A stretch of 60,041 nt of DNA from Lachnospiraceae bacterium (GCA_017472325.1 JAFUQM010000019.1:1-60041), one strand, 5' to 3'. Shown: positions 1-8,512, numbered from the stretch's first letter. The notes: a model not told the origin generated them from the sequence alone. Program-made: numbers and translations.

Positions 1-240
1 GTTTCGGGCAGAACTTGATGTCTCGGTGCTTCATTAAGAAAACGCACAAAACGGTTAAAAGTCGCGCCTGTTACATATGCTGCGATTTTCTGTAAGACGA
101 GTTTTGCGAGACGGTTGCAATAAAAACCATCAAAAGCAGGTGCATAGAAATACTTACATTTTTCTGACGAGTACCTTTGCAAAAATAAAAGCAAAGATAC
201 ATTACATATATCAAAACTAGCAGATAAGAACGTATTATTA
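1..240. repeat. Right arm of a dispersed giant palindromic repeat (copy 1, cut by window edge)
   Basis: This stretch matches 13604-13841 almost base for base, with about a dozen scattered differences. It corresponds to the right inner arm of the palindrome at 13282-13898. The tip of the hairpin would lie about a dozen bases left of the window, so the left arm is not visible. Similarity stops around base 237-240. The outer arm present in copy 2 (13842-13898) is absent here. No convincing gene lies in it. It sits 50 bases past the stop of nagA, which reads toward it. Confidence 0.85.
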
Positions 241-291
241 TACACTATGAAGATGTTTGTTATATGCGACAGTCTCTATTTATATGATTTG

Positions 292-1431
292 TTATAATGC
301 TAAGAGTTTGCCATTGAATATGATATTATTTATGGATAAATCCTTGTTTAGGATTATCATATTGGCTATTTTTCCTTCTTCAATAGAGCCATATTTGGTA
401 TCAATGCCAATGGATTTGGCTGGATTGATGGTAGCGGCTTTGATTGCACTTTCAAGTGGAATACCCATTTGCTGTATGGCTATACGCATACAATCCATCA
501 GATTGGTTGCGCTGCCAGCAATAGTACCATTTTCTAATGTGGCACGATTACCTTTTACAATGACAGGCTGCCCACCCAGTGTATAAGTGCCATCCGTTAG
601 ACCGGTTGCCATCATACTGTCACTGATTAAGATAATTCTGTCATCACTAAATAACTGAAAGGTAGCGCGCACTACGCTTGGGGCAATGTGTATTCCATCG
701 CATATCAATTCTACTTCACAACTTTTACTGTCAAATGCAGCGCCGATGACACCGGGTTCTCTATGAGAAAAGGGCGGCATGGCATTATATAAATGTGTTA
801 CATGCTTTGCGCCTGCAGTAAAAGCGGCAAAGGCCTGCTCATAATTTGCAGTTGTATGGGCTATTGAGAAAACGAAATCGTCTTTTAATGCGCTGATACA
901 TTCCATTGCTCCTTCTTTTTCAGGAGCAATAGATACAATTTTTGCAAGTCCGTTTGCACTTTTTTGCAATCGCTGCAACATGGCTACATCCGGTTTGTGT
1001 AGAAATTCTGGATTTTGGGCGCCACGCTTTTCGTAAGATAGAAATGGACCTTCTAAATGAATGCCTGCAAAAGAAGCCTCTTTTTCGTGTGTGGTTTTGG
1101 CGTATTCTGCCGCCACAGAACAGATTGATCGAAGTGCTTCTTCTGACAGTGTCATTGTTGTAGGACAAATAGTAGTAATACCATTACGAAGTTCGTATGC
1201 CGCTATGGCAGAAATTGCTTCTTTCGTACCATCGCAGAAGTCGTAGCCGACACAGCCATGAAAATGAATATCAGTTAAGCCAGGGATTACATAGCAGCCT
1301 GTGGCATCAATGATAGTATCTTGATTAGAAATATCATTGGAGACAGTGGTAATTAAGGTATCTGTAATACCAATTTGTAACTGCTTGAATACGGCATTTT
1401 TTGTAAAAACATTACCATTTTTGATAACCAT
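292..1431 (-). CDS. nagA: N-acetylglucosamine-6-phosphate deacetylase
   Basis: This cytoplasmic amidohydrolase removes acetate from GlcNAc-6-P to give GlcN-6-P, the substrate of the neighbouring NagB. The 379-residue length is normal for NagA. Visible family marks are the metal-site HxH in DIHFHG (residues 54-59), the metal-binding Glu in HLEGP (near 127), the His-rich THLYNAMPP segment, and the catalytic Asp in LISDSMMATG. The ATG follows an AGGGGAT-type ribosome site. It lies 30 bases downstream of nagB on the same strand and is probably co-transcribed. It ends just before a palindromic repeat, and I see no classical terminator. Confidence 0.96.
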   Translation of the reverse strand: MVIKNGNVFTKNAVFKQLQIGITDTLITTVSNDISNQDTIIDATGCYVIPGLTDIHFHGCVGYDFCDGTKEAISAIAAYELRNGITTICPTTMTLSEEALRSICSVAAEYAKTTHEKEASFAGIHLEGPFLSYEKRGAQNPEFLHKPDVAMLQRLQKSANGLAKIVSIAPEKEGAMECISALKDDFVFSIAHTTANYEQAFAAFTAGAKHVTHLYNAMPPFSHREPGVIGAAFDSKSCEVELICDGIHIAPSVVRATFQLFSDDRIILISDSMMATGLTDGTYTLGGQPVIVKGNRATLENGTIAGSATNLMDCMRIAIQQMGIPLESAIKAATINPAKSIGIDTKYGSIEEGKIANMIILNKDLSINNIIFNGKLLAL

Positions 1432-1461
1432 ACAAAATCCCCTTTACCTATATTATTATAA

Positions 1462-2190
1462 TTATGAAATTTTAGAAAATGCAGCAGCATCCCCAACAAC
1501 AGTAACATCTGGATGTAACTGCAGAATAGAAGCAGGTACCATTGGTGTTATAGGGCCGAAGAAAGCTTTTTGTACAATGTCTGCTTTGTCTGCACCGCTT
1601 ACAACAACAAGAATTTTCTTCGCACTCATAATTGTCTGAATACCCATAGTGTATGCCTGTTTTGGTACCATATCAGCATTTTCAAAAAAACGTGTATTTG
1701 CATCAATTGTACTCTGGGTTAAGTTTACACAGTGTGTACCTTTTTCAAAGTGGTCGCATGGTTCGTTGAAACCGATATGTCCGTTGTGACCAAGACCTAA
1801 TAACTGTAAATCGACACCGCCTGTTTTGGCAACGATTTCATCGTAATCGCGGCATGCTTTGTCAGAGTCTGCTTCTAAGCCGTCTGGAACAGAAGTCTTT
1901 GCTTTATCAATGTTTACGTGGTTAAACAGATTTGTGTTCATAAAATAACGATAGCTCTGGTCGTTCTCTGGGGAGAGACCTTTGTATTCGTCTAGGTTCA
2001 CACTTGTTACCTGTGAAAAGTCTAAGTCGCCGTTTTCGTATTTGGCAACTAATTCTTTGTATGTTCCTACTGGAGATGAGCCTGTAGCAAGCCCAAGAAC
2101 ACAATTTGGTTTTAAAGTAATCTGAGCGGCAATAATGTTTGCTGCAGCACTACTCATGCGTGCATAATCCTTTGTTTTGATAATTCTCAT
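1462..2190 (-). CDS. nagB: Glucosamine-6-phosphate deaminase
   Basis: NagB converts GlcN-6-P to fructose-6-P and ammonia and so feeds amino sugars into glycolysis. The 242-residue protein has the sugar-phosphate binding GLATGSSP near residue 35, the VNLDEY segment with the enolisation Asp near 67, and the catalytic GLGHNGHIGFNEP motif near 132-144. The ATG is preceded by AAGGAGG at good spacing. It is the first gene of nagBA, behind a minus-strand promoter at 2269-2297. The length and complete motifs leave little doubt. Confidence 0.97.
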   Translation of the reverse strand: MRIIKTKDYARMSSAAANIIAAQITLKPNCVLGLATGSSPVGTYKELVAKYENGDLDFSQVTSVNLDEYKGLSPENDQSYRYFMNTNLFNHVNIDKAKTSVPDGLEADSDKACRDYDEIVAKTGGVDLQLLGLGHNGHIGFNEPCDHFEKGTHCVNLTQSTIDANTRFFENADMVPKQAYTMGIQTIMSAKKILVVVSGADKADIVQKAFFGPITPMVPASILQLHPDVTVVGDAAAFSKIS

Positions 2191-2268
2191 ATCGTGCGAT
2201 TCCTCCTTGATTTACGCAAAGCGTATTTTCTCATTATCTTATAATCTTACACTTTTAATAACAGACTA

Positions 2269-2297
2269 ATAATAGCACTAATGAGTTTTGAGTTCAA
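2269..2297 (-). promoter_or_regulatory. SigA-type promoter of nagBA
   Basis: Reading the minus strand, TTGAAC (2297-2292), a 17-base spacer and TATTAT (2274-2269) lie about 80 bases before the nagB start. It is back-to-back with the promoter of the thrS leader, so the two units diverge from about 2300-2330. Confidence 0.6.
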
Positions 2298-2328
2298 TAA
2301 AAAACAAAATGTAATGAAAAAAAATCTC

Positions 2329-2357
2329 TTTACATTATTGACTTTTTGGCATAAAAT
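2329..2357 (+). promoter_or_regulatory. SigA-type promoter of the T-box / thrS operon
   Basis: TTTACA (2329-2334), a 17-base spacer and TAAAAT (2352-2357) place the transcript start near 2364, just before the T-box leader. A nearby alternative is TTGACT at 2338 with CATATA at 2361. Confidence 0.55.
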
Positions 2358-2384
2358 ACACATATAAAATGAAATAAAGTTAAC

Positions 2385-2729
2385 ACGTTGACGAGAAGAG
2401 TAGGATGTGGAACGTAACAGAGAGAGACACCTATTTTTATATGACATACGGATGGCGCACAAAGCGTGATATCTGTTGTTTATATGAAAGCAGTGCTGGA
2501 AGTGTCTTTGCTGGAAACATTTGAAAACTAACTCTGAGTGACCCCAATCCGGTCCGGTGATTCCGTTACCATCTCAATGAAGTGGTTTTGATAAGACGTT
2601 ACGCTATGTGAATATGTATCATTTGTGAAGTGGATGATAGTTGTTGAGGTAGCCAGCGCACAGAACAAATAGGGTGGAACCGCGTATCTTACGTCCCTTG
2701 CAGTACATGTGTATTGCAAGGGACTTTTT
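2385..2729 (+). promoter_or_regulatory. T-box leader (threonine-responsive, by context)
   Basis: The highly conserved T-box AGGGTGGAACCGCG is present at 2671-2684. It is followed by a terminator, with GTCCCTTGCA at 2693-2702 pairing with TGCAAGGGAC at 2715-2724, then five T. The GAGAAGAGTA start near 2392, AGAGAGA near 2421 and the AACTCTGAGTG segment at 2530-2540 fit Stem I. A candidate specifier ACC (Thr) lies at 2541-2543, but I did not fold the loop, so the codon is inferred from context. Family knowledge: uncharged tRNA-Thr pairs with the specifier and the T-box bulge and lets transcription proceed. The rest of 2191-2849 holds only the divergent promoters and the gap before the next gene. 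Confidence 0.92.
2693..2729 (+). terminator. Regulated terminator of the T-box
   Basis: A perfect 10-bp stem, extendable to about 14 bp with one G-T pair, has an ATGT loop and is followed by TTTTT. Its 5' strand overlaps the region expected to pair with the T-box bulge in the alternative antiterminator. Confidence 0.9.
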
Positions 2730-2849
2730 GTGATGAAATAACTGTGAATCAGGGCAAGTGTGGTAAGGTATAATTTGTCTCTGTGACAGTAACAAAAGAA
2801 GAGGACATTGTGATGTGGATTTATAAAAAAAGATAGGGAGGGTATCAGC

Positions 2850-3107
2850 ATGAAACTTAACACAGAAACACTCAAAGAAACAGCAGTAAAATTGTTTGAT
2901 GGACAGGTAACGGTACAGAAAAGAGACCTATGGTTGGCAGGAACGGTATGTTTACTTCTAGGTATCGTGATTGGTCTTGTGAAAGCACCGTGGACACATG
3001 GTGTCACGATAGGAAGTAACAATGGAAACTATAGTGGTAATAACAAAGATTGTTGTTTTGATACAGATGAATGTGAATGTATCGGTGAATGTGATTGTGG
3101 CGAATAA
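2850..3107 (+). CDS. Small membrane protein with Cys-rich acidic tail, unknown function
   Basis: I do not recognise this 85-residue protein. It has a polar N-terminus, one likely membrane helix at about residues 27-45, a Gly/Asn stretch, and a tail with six Cys in the last 18 residues interspersed with Asp and Glu (CC, CEC, CDC patterns). The tail could bind metal or form disulfides, which is inference. The ATG follows GGGAGGG at good spacing. It lies between the T-box terminator and thrS (46-base gap), so the same T-box should control it. Confidence 0.75.
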   Translation: MKLNTETLKETAVKLFDGQVTVQKRDLWLAGTVCLLLGIVIGLVKAPWTHGVTIGSNNGNYSGNNKDCCFDTDECECIGECDCGE

Positions 3108-3153
3108 TGCAGATGTAAAGCATAATAAAATATAGATAAAGGAGACAGAAACA

Positions 3154-5115
3154 ATGAAAATTACATTAAAGGATGGCTCAAGCAAAGAGTATGAAGCTGC
3201 AATGGCAGTGATCGATATTGCAGCAGATATCAGTGAAGGCCTTGCCAGAATGGCATGTGCGGCAGAAGTAAATGGAGAAGTGGTAGATTTAAGAACTGTG
3301 ATTGATACAGACTGTGAACTGAGTATTTTGACAGCCAATGACCCAAAAGGGCTGGCGGCACTTCGTCATACGACATCACATGTGCTTGCAGAAGCGGTAA
3401 AAAGAGTTTTTCCAGATGCAAAACTTGCAATTGGTCCTAGTATTGATACAGGTTTCTATTATGATTTTGAGCATGCACCATTTTCGAGAGAAGATTTGGA
3501 TAAATTAGAAGCAGAGATGAAGAAAATCATCAAAGAAGGTGCGAAATTAGAAAAATTTACAATGCCTCGTGAAGAAGCAATGAAATTTATGGAAGAAAAA
3601 GGGGAACCGTACAAAGTAGAATTGATTCGTGATCTTCCAGAGGATGCAGAGATTTCTTTCTATAGTCAAGGTGATTTTGTGGATTTATGTGCAGGACCAC
3701 ATTTGATGAGTACGAAAAACATCAAAGCATTTAAGTTGATTTCATCTTCGGGTGCGTACTGGAGAGGTAAATCCGAGAATGCGATGTTACAGAGAATCTA
3801 TGGAACAGCATTTAATAAGAAAGAAGAACTGGCAGCATATTTACAGCATTTAGAAGACATTAAGCTGCGTGACCATAACAAACTTGGTCGTGAAATGGAA
3901 CTGTTTACAACTGTGGATGTGATCGGACAGGGACTTCCACTTCTGATGCCAAAGGGTGCCAAAATGATTCAGACAATGCAGCGCTGGATTGAAGATGAAG
4001 AAGAAAAATGGGGTTATGTGAGAACGAAAACACCATTAATGGCAAAAAGTGATTTGTATAAAATTTCAGGACATTGGGATCACTACAAAGAAGGTATGTT
4101 TGTATTAGGTGATGAAGAAAAGGACAAAGAAGTATTTGCGCTTCGTCCTATGACATGTCCATTCCAGTACTATGTGTATAAAGCAAGCCAGAAATCCTAC
4201 AGAGATTTACCTCTTCGTTATGGTGAGACATCTACACTATTTAGAAATGAAGATTCTGGTGAAATGCATGGCTTGACACGTGTGCGTCAGTTTACAATCT
4301 CAGAAGGACATTTGATTGTAAGACCTGACCAGATGGTAGAAGAGTTCAAAGGTTGTCTGGCACTTGCTAAGTATTGTTTAGAGACACTTGGTGTAGAAGA
4401 GGATGTCACATATCGTCTGTCCAAATGGGATCCAAATAACAAAGAAAAATATGTTGGCTCTGAAGAAGTATGGGAAGAGACACAGGGACACATCAGAAAT
4501 ATCTTAAATGAGCTTGTTATCAAGTTCTATGAAGAAGAAGGCGAAGCTGCTTTCTATGGACCAAAAGTAGATATTCAGGCAAAAAATGTATATGGTAAAG
4601 AAGATACCATGATTACAATTCAATGGGATGCTGTGCTGGCAGAACAGTTCGATATGTACTATGTTGATGAAAAAGGTGAAAAAGTTCGTCCTTACATTAT
4701 TCATAGAACCTCTATGGGATGTTACGAAAGAACACTTGCGTGGTTAATTGAAAAATATGCAGGTAAATTTCCAACATGGTTATGTCCAGAACAGGTAAGA
4801 GTACTTCCTATTTCAGAAAAATATGCAGATTATGCAGCAAAAGTAGACAAAGAATTAAAAGCAAATGGTATCTTATCTACAATTGATAACCGCTCAGAGA
4901 AAATTGGTTATAAGATTCGTGAAACAAGACTTCAGAAAGTACCTTATATGTTAGTTGTTGGACAGAAAGAAGAGGAAGATAATCTTGTATCTGTTAGAAG
5001 TCGTTTTGCAGGGGATGAAGGTCAGAAGAAATTAGATGACTTTATTACAGACATCTGCAAAGAAATCCGTACAAAAGAAAGACGTCAGGAAATTGTACAG
5101 GAAGAACAAAAATAA
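3154..5115 (+). CDS. thrS: Threonine-tRNA ligase
   Basis: It charges tRNA-Thr in the cytosol. The 653 residues show the full bacterial layout. There is an N-terminal TGS domain (about 1-62), an editing domain with HTTSH (His72, His76) and DLCAGPH (Cys179, His183), a class II catalytic core, and a C-terminal anticodon-binding domain starting near WLCPEQVRVLPI. The zinc ligands appear kept: Cys in RPMTCP, His in SEGH and His in IIHRTSMG. Flanking motifs differ from the Escherichia coli enzyme (MTCPFQ for MNCPGH, SEGHLIV for DDAHIFC), so this is a divergent subclass. AAAGGAGA precedes the ATG. Confidence 0.97.
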   Translation: MKITLKDGSSKEYEAAMAVIDIAADISEGLARMACAAEVNGEVVDLRTVIDTDCELSILTANDPKGLAALRHTTSHVLAEAVKRVFPDAKLAIGPSIDTGFYYDFEHAPFSREDLDKLEAEMKKIIKEGAKLEKFTMPREEAMKFMEEKGEPYKVELIRDLPEDAEISFYSQGDFVDLCAGPHLMSTKNIKAFKLISSSGAYWRGKSENAMLQRIYGTAFNKKEELAAYLQHLEDIKLRDHNKLGREMELFTTVDVIGQGLPLLMPKGAKMIQTMQRWIEDEEEKWGYVRTKTPLMAKSDLYKISGHWDHYKEGMFVLGDEEKDKEVFALRPMTCPFQYYVYKASQKSYRDLPLRYGETSTLFRNEDSGEMHGLTRVRQFTISEGHLIVRPDQMVEEFKGCLALAKYCLETLGVEEDVTYRLSKWDPNNKEKYVGSEEVWEETQGHIRNILNELVIKFYEEEGEAAFYGPKVDIQAKNVYGKEDTMITIQWDAVLAEQFDMYYVDEKGEKVRPYIIHRTSMGCYERTLAWLIEKYAGKFPTWLCPEQVRVLPISEKYADYAAKVDKELKANGILSTIDNRSEKIGYKIRETRLQKVPYMLVVGQKEEEDNLVSVRSRFAGDEGQKKLDDFITDICKEIRTKERRQEIVQEEQK

Positions 5116-5199
5116 ATTGTAATTTTTTAACAGTATAAATGAATGCAATTCTGCCATACTATTACTGAAACTATATGGAAGCATATTAGGAGGTAATGT

Positions 5200-5514
5200 A
5201 TGGCAGAATTAAATTGTAAAGTAGAAACTTGTCTGTATAACAAAAATCATTATTGTAGTAAAGGCGATATTATGGTTGGAGGAAAGCATGCAAATAGCAG
5301 TGATGAAACCTGCTGCGAAAGTTTTGCACAGAAAAAAGGTGATTCTTATACAAGTGCAATAGAACATCCATGCAAAACAATCAGCATTGACTGCGAAGCA
5401 GTTGGATGCACATATAATGCGAATTATAAATGTGTAGCCCGCCATGTAGACATTCATGGTAGTGGTGCTTGTGAGTGTAAACAGACTGCATGTGCTACTT
5501 TCCAGGAAAAATAA
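5200..5514 (+). CDS. DUF1540 domain protein (two Cys-rich modules)
   Basis: The protein has 104 residues and two copies of a DUF1540-like pattern: a Cys in a short N-C-x-V/A context, CxYN, a central Cys, an Ala/Ser-containing linker, then T-x-C. The modules cover about residues 4-45 and 66-102. The family is common in Clostridia and often small; its role is unknown, and the conserved Cys suggest metal binding. TTAGGAGGTAATGT gives a strong start. It lies 85 bases after thrS and ends in a clear terminator. Confidence 0.8.
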   Translation: MAELNCKVETCLYNKNHYCSKGDIMVGGKHANSSDETCCESFAQKKGDSYTSAIEHPCKTISIDCEAVGCTYNANYKCVARHVDIHGSGACECKQTACATFQEK

Positions 5515-5540
5515 AAACAATATCAAATAGATAAAAATAG

Positions 5541-5584
5541 GAGTCGTTCACAGAGATAACTAGGATGAGCGACTCTTTGTTTTT
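5541..5584 (+). terminator. Rho-independent terminator after the DUF1540 gene
   Basis: GAGTCGTTCA (5541-5550) pairs with TGAGCGACTC (5566-5575) with one G-T pair. It is followed by TTTGTTTTT. It closes the thrS/DUF1540 unit. Confidence 0.88.
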
Positions 5585-5595
5585 GTGTAAAATAA

Positions 5596-5624
5596 TTGAC
5601 ATCCTTTGTGGCAAGTGGCAAAAT
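5596..5624 (+). promoter_or_regulatory. Candidate SigA promoter of ddh
   Basis: A consensus TTGACA at 5596-5601 is followed after 17 bases by CAAAAT at 5619-5624. It lies just after a terminator and about 40 bases before ddh. Confidence 0.55.
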
Positions 5625-5662
5625 AGAGTTGATAGTTTTTTGACTATGAGAGGAGAATGAAA

Positions 5663-6649
5663 ATGAGCATTAGAATCGGAATTTTAGGATATGGTAATTT
5701 AGGAAAAGGAATTGAATGTGCGATCAAACATAATCCGGATATGGAACTTGTTGCAGTATTTACAAGACGTAATCCTGCAACTGTAAGCATTTTAACAGAA
5801 GGCGTGACGGTGTATTCGGTAGAAGAAGCGGTAAATAAAAAGGATGACATTGATGTATTGATTCTTTGTGGTGGTAGTGCGACAGATTTGCCAGAACAAA
5901 CACCAAAATATGCAAAATTATTCAATGTGGTAGACAGCTTTGATACACATGCGAAAATACCAGAACATTTTGATGCAGTAGATGCAGCGGCTCAAGAAGG
6001 CGGTAATGTAGGTATTATTTCTGTTGGTTGGGATCCGGGCATGTTTTCTTTGAACAGATTGTATGCCAATGCAATTTTGACAAACGGAAGTGATTACACA
6101 TTTTGGGGAAAAGGTGTAAGTCAGGGACATTCAGATGCTATCCGTAGAATCGATGGGGTTCTTAATGCAAAACAGTATACAATTCCAGTGCCGGAAGCAT
6201 TAGAATCCGTTAGAAAAGGAGAAAATCCAGAACTTACAACAAGACAGAAACATACAAGAGAATGCTTTGTTGTAGCTGAGGAAGGTGCTGACAAAGCTAG
6301 AATTGAGCAAGAAATTAAAACAATGCCAAATTACTTTGCTGATTATGATACAACAGTGCATTTTATTAGTGAAGAGGAATTGAAAAGAGATCATAGTGGA
6401 ATTCCTCATGGTGGCTTTGTTATTAGAAGCGGAAAAACAGGTTGGAATGATGAAAACAGCCATATTATAGAATATAGTCTGAAATTGGATTCTAACCCAG
6501 AATTTACAGCATCGGTTATTGTTGCGTATGCAAGAGCAGCATATCGTCTTAGCAAAGAAGGACAGTCAGGATGTAAAACTGTATTTGATATCGCACCAGC
6601 ATATTTGAGTGCGCAGAGTCCAGCAGAATTAAGAAAGCATATGCTGTAG
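5663..6649 (+). CDS. ddh: meso-diaminopimelate D-dehydrogenase
   Basis: This NADP-dependent enzyme makes meso-diaminopimelate directly from tetrahydrodipicolinate for lysine and peptidoglycan synthesis. The N-terminal Rossmann motif IGILGYGNLGKG and the FTRRNP segment, which binds the cofactor phosphate in this family, are visible. So are LCGGSATDLPEQTP, VDSFDTH and VGWDPGMFSLNR. About 328 residues is normal. I chose the second ATG (5663) because AGGAG at 5651-5655 is only one base from the upstream ATG at 5657. It is a single gene, with a GGDEF gene 31 bases downstream. Confidence 0.95.
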   Translation: MSIRIGILGYGNLGKGIECAIKHNPDMELVAVFTRRNPATVSILTEGVTVYSVEEAVNKKDDIDVLILCGGSATDLPEQTPKYAKLFNVVDSFDTHAKIPEHFDAVDAAAQEGGNVGIISVGWDPGMFSLNRLYANAILTNGSDYTFWGKGVSQGHSDAIRRIDGVLNAKQYTIPVPEALESVRKGENPELTTRQKHTRECFVVAEEGADKARIEQEIKTMPNYFADYDTTVHFISEEELKRDHSGIPHGGFVIRSGKTGWNDENSHIIEYSLKLDSNPEFTASVIVAYARAAYRLSKEGQSGCKTVFDIAPAYLSAQSPAELRKHML

Positions 6650-6680
6650 AAAGATTACAGAAAGAAAAAGAGGAAAAGCT

Positions 6681-7769
6681 ATGCAGATTGAAACAATCAA
6701 GAGAGTGCTTCTACAAGATTCTGATGAAGCTGATGATACACAAAAGGGCGCAGTATTATTGCGCCTGTATGCTATTATCATGTGTATTTATCTGTTAGCA
6801 GTACTTGTAACGTTTTCGGGTGTAGGACAAATTTTTATTTTAAAAACTGCAGTTCCGTGTTTTGCCATGTATTGCCTTAGTCTCTATATGACATATAAGA
6901 CAACTGTTAGAAATGCTTCTGTTGTTACGTTTTTGACGACCGTTTTTTGGGCAGTTATCATGGTGTATTTGTTAGGATGGGATTGTGGAGTGCAACATTT
7001 TCTGTTTGCATTGGTAGTTTTTTGTTTTCTGATAAATACACAATTTATCAGAACAAATATTGCAGCAACAGTGGCTCTTTGCATATGCAGAATTATATTG
7101 TATTTTTATTCCAAGATGAATAAACCGTGGTATGTTATGAATGACACAGTTTCTGTTGTATTGCAGATATTAAATACAGTCACAATTTTTGCTTTGATGA
7201 TTATGATGATTGCTATTTTTAGTCAGAACGCAATAGAAACAGATAAAAAACTTATGCTCTATAATGAAAAACTGCAAAAACTGGCATCTTTAGATCCGTT
7301 AACCAAATTACGGAATAGAAGAAGCATTTTGCAGTATATTAATGAATGTGTAGATCAGTATCAGCAGGGAACCATATCTCATATTACGTTAGCTATGGGT
7401 GATGTGGATCATTTTAAGAAAATCAATGACACATATGGACATGAAATAGGTGATTTGGTATTAAAACAGGTTGCGAATGCCTTTGATGAATTTATGCAGG
7501 GAAAAGGCTGTGTAGGACGTTGGGGTGGAGAAGAGTTTTTATTTGTCTTTCCAAACTATGACGGAGAAGCAACTTTTGCACAGATGAATGACTTGCAGAA
7601 GATTATAAAAAAATTACCGAGTGTTTCGGATGCCCATGCAATTAAGGTAACGGTGACGTGGGGTGTAGAAGAATATTCTGATATGGATGGAATTTCAGCA
7701 ACCTTGAATGTGGCTGATAGAAAATTATATAAAGGAAAAGAAGCAGGACGTGACAGAATCATTTACTAG
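6681..7769 (+). CDS. Membrane diguanylate cyclase (GGDEF)
   Basis: The first half (about residues 25-190) is five or six hydrophobic helices, probably a membrane sensor. The second half is a GGDEF domain starting at DPLTKLRNRR. It contains the metal-binding D-V-D-HFKKINDTYGHEIGD segment and the active-site GGEEF in GRWGGEEFLFVFP (about 7520-7540). The predicted product is cyclic di-GMP. The residues just before GGEEF (GKGCVGRW) show no RxxD inhibitory site, so product feedback through that site is unlikely. The gene overlaps the start of tcdA by about 20 bases. Confidence 0.92.
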   Translation: MQIETIKRVLLQDSDEADDTQKGAVLLRLYAIIMCIYLLAVLVTFSGVGQIFILKTAVPCFAMYCLSLYMTYKTTVRNASVVTFLTTVFWAVIMVYLLGWDCGVQHFLFALVVFCFLINTQFIRTNIAATVALCICRIILYFYSKMNKPWYVMNDTVSVVLQILNTVTIFALMIMMIAIFSQNAIETDKKLMLYNEKLQKLASLDPLTKLRNRRSILQYINECVDQYQQGTISHITLAMGDVDHFKKINDTYGHEIGDLVLKQVANAFDEFMQGKGCVGRWGGEEFLFVFPNYDGEATFAQMNDLQKIIKKLPSVSDAHAIKVTVTWGVEEYSDMDGISATLNVADRKLYKGKEAGRDRIIY

Positions 7770-8493
7770 AACGGAATTATTATTGGGAACAGAAGCAATG
7801 GAGAAACTGTCAGGTGCAAGAGTTGCAGTTTTTGGTGTTGGTGGCGTTGGAGGGCATGTTGTAGAGGCTCTTGTACGTAGTGGTATTGGCTCCCTTGATT
7901 TGATTGACAGTGATGCTGTCAGTGAAAGCAATATCAACCGGCAGATTATTGCGACGCGTAGCACCATTGGAAGAAGTAAAGTAGAAGTGATGCGAGAAAG
8001 AATACTGGATATCAATCCGGAATGTGACGTGACAATACATGAATGCTTTTATCTGCCAGATACGGCAGACCGATTTGATTTTTCACAGTATGATTATATT
8101 GTAGATGCCATAGATACAGTGACGGCAAAGATAGATTTGATTGTACGTGCTACAGAAATGGGAGTACCAGTTATTAGTAGCATGGGAGCAGGCAATAAAT
8201 TAAATCCGACAGCTTTTGAAGTCGCAGATATTTATAAGACATCTGTATGCCCATTAGCAAAAGTAATGCGAAGAGAGCTGAAAAAAAGAGGCATAAAACA
8301 TTGTAAAGTAGTATATTCTAAAGAAATTGCGGTAAAACCTGTGATGAATGAGAAATTACAGGAAGAATTAGAGGCTTCTGGCAAGAGAACCTTACCAGGA
8401 AGTGTTGCATTTGTTCCAGCAGTAGCAGGCTTGATTCTTGCAGGAGAAGTTATCAAAGATATTGCTGGAATCAATGGAAGAAATCCGCAGTAA
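7750..8493 (+). CDS. tcdA: tRNA threonylcarbamoyladenosine dehydratase (TcdA/YgdL, ThiF family)
   Basis: This E1-like enzyme is predicted to cyclise t6A37 of tRNA to ct6A using ATP. The nucleotide-binding FGVGGVGGHVVEALVRSG motif, the LIDSDAVSESNINRQ segment and the adenylation-fold DAIDTVTAK are all clear. So is the VCPLAKVMRRELKKRGI segment typical of YgdL. I place the start at GTG 7750, which gives the usual TESFTRTELLLG N-terminus and about 247 residues. The open frame reaches back to 7708 inside the GGDEF gene. The overlap suggests coupled translation, although the functions are unrelated. Confidence 0.9.
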   Translation: MTESFTRTELLLGTEAMEKLSGARVAVFGVGGVGGHVVEALVRSGIGSLDLIDSDAVSESNINRQIIATRSTIGRSKVEVMRERILDINPECDVTIHECFYLPDTADRFDFSQYDYIVDAIDTVTAKIDLIVRATEMGVPVISSMGAGNKLNPTAFEVADIYKTSVCPLAKVMRRELKKRGIKHCKVVYSKEIAVKPVMNEKLQEELEASGKRTLPGSVAFVPAVAGLILAGEVIKDIAGINGRNPQ

Positions 8494-8512
8494 GATAACA
8501 GGGGGATAAAAG

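Noticed and set aside
2528..3022. A 164-codon minus-strand frame across the T-box region
   Set aside because: It covers the conserved T-box and the start of the small membrane gene on the other strand and shows no protein-like features.
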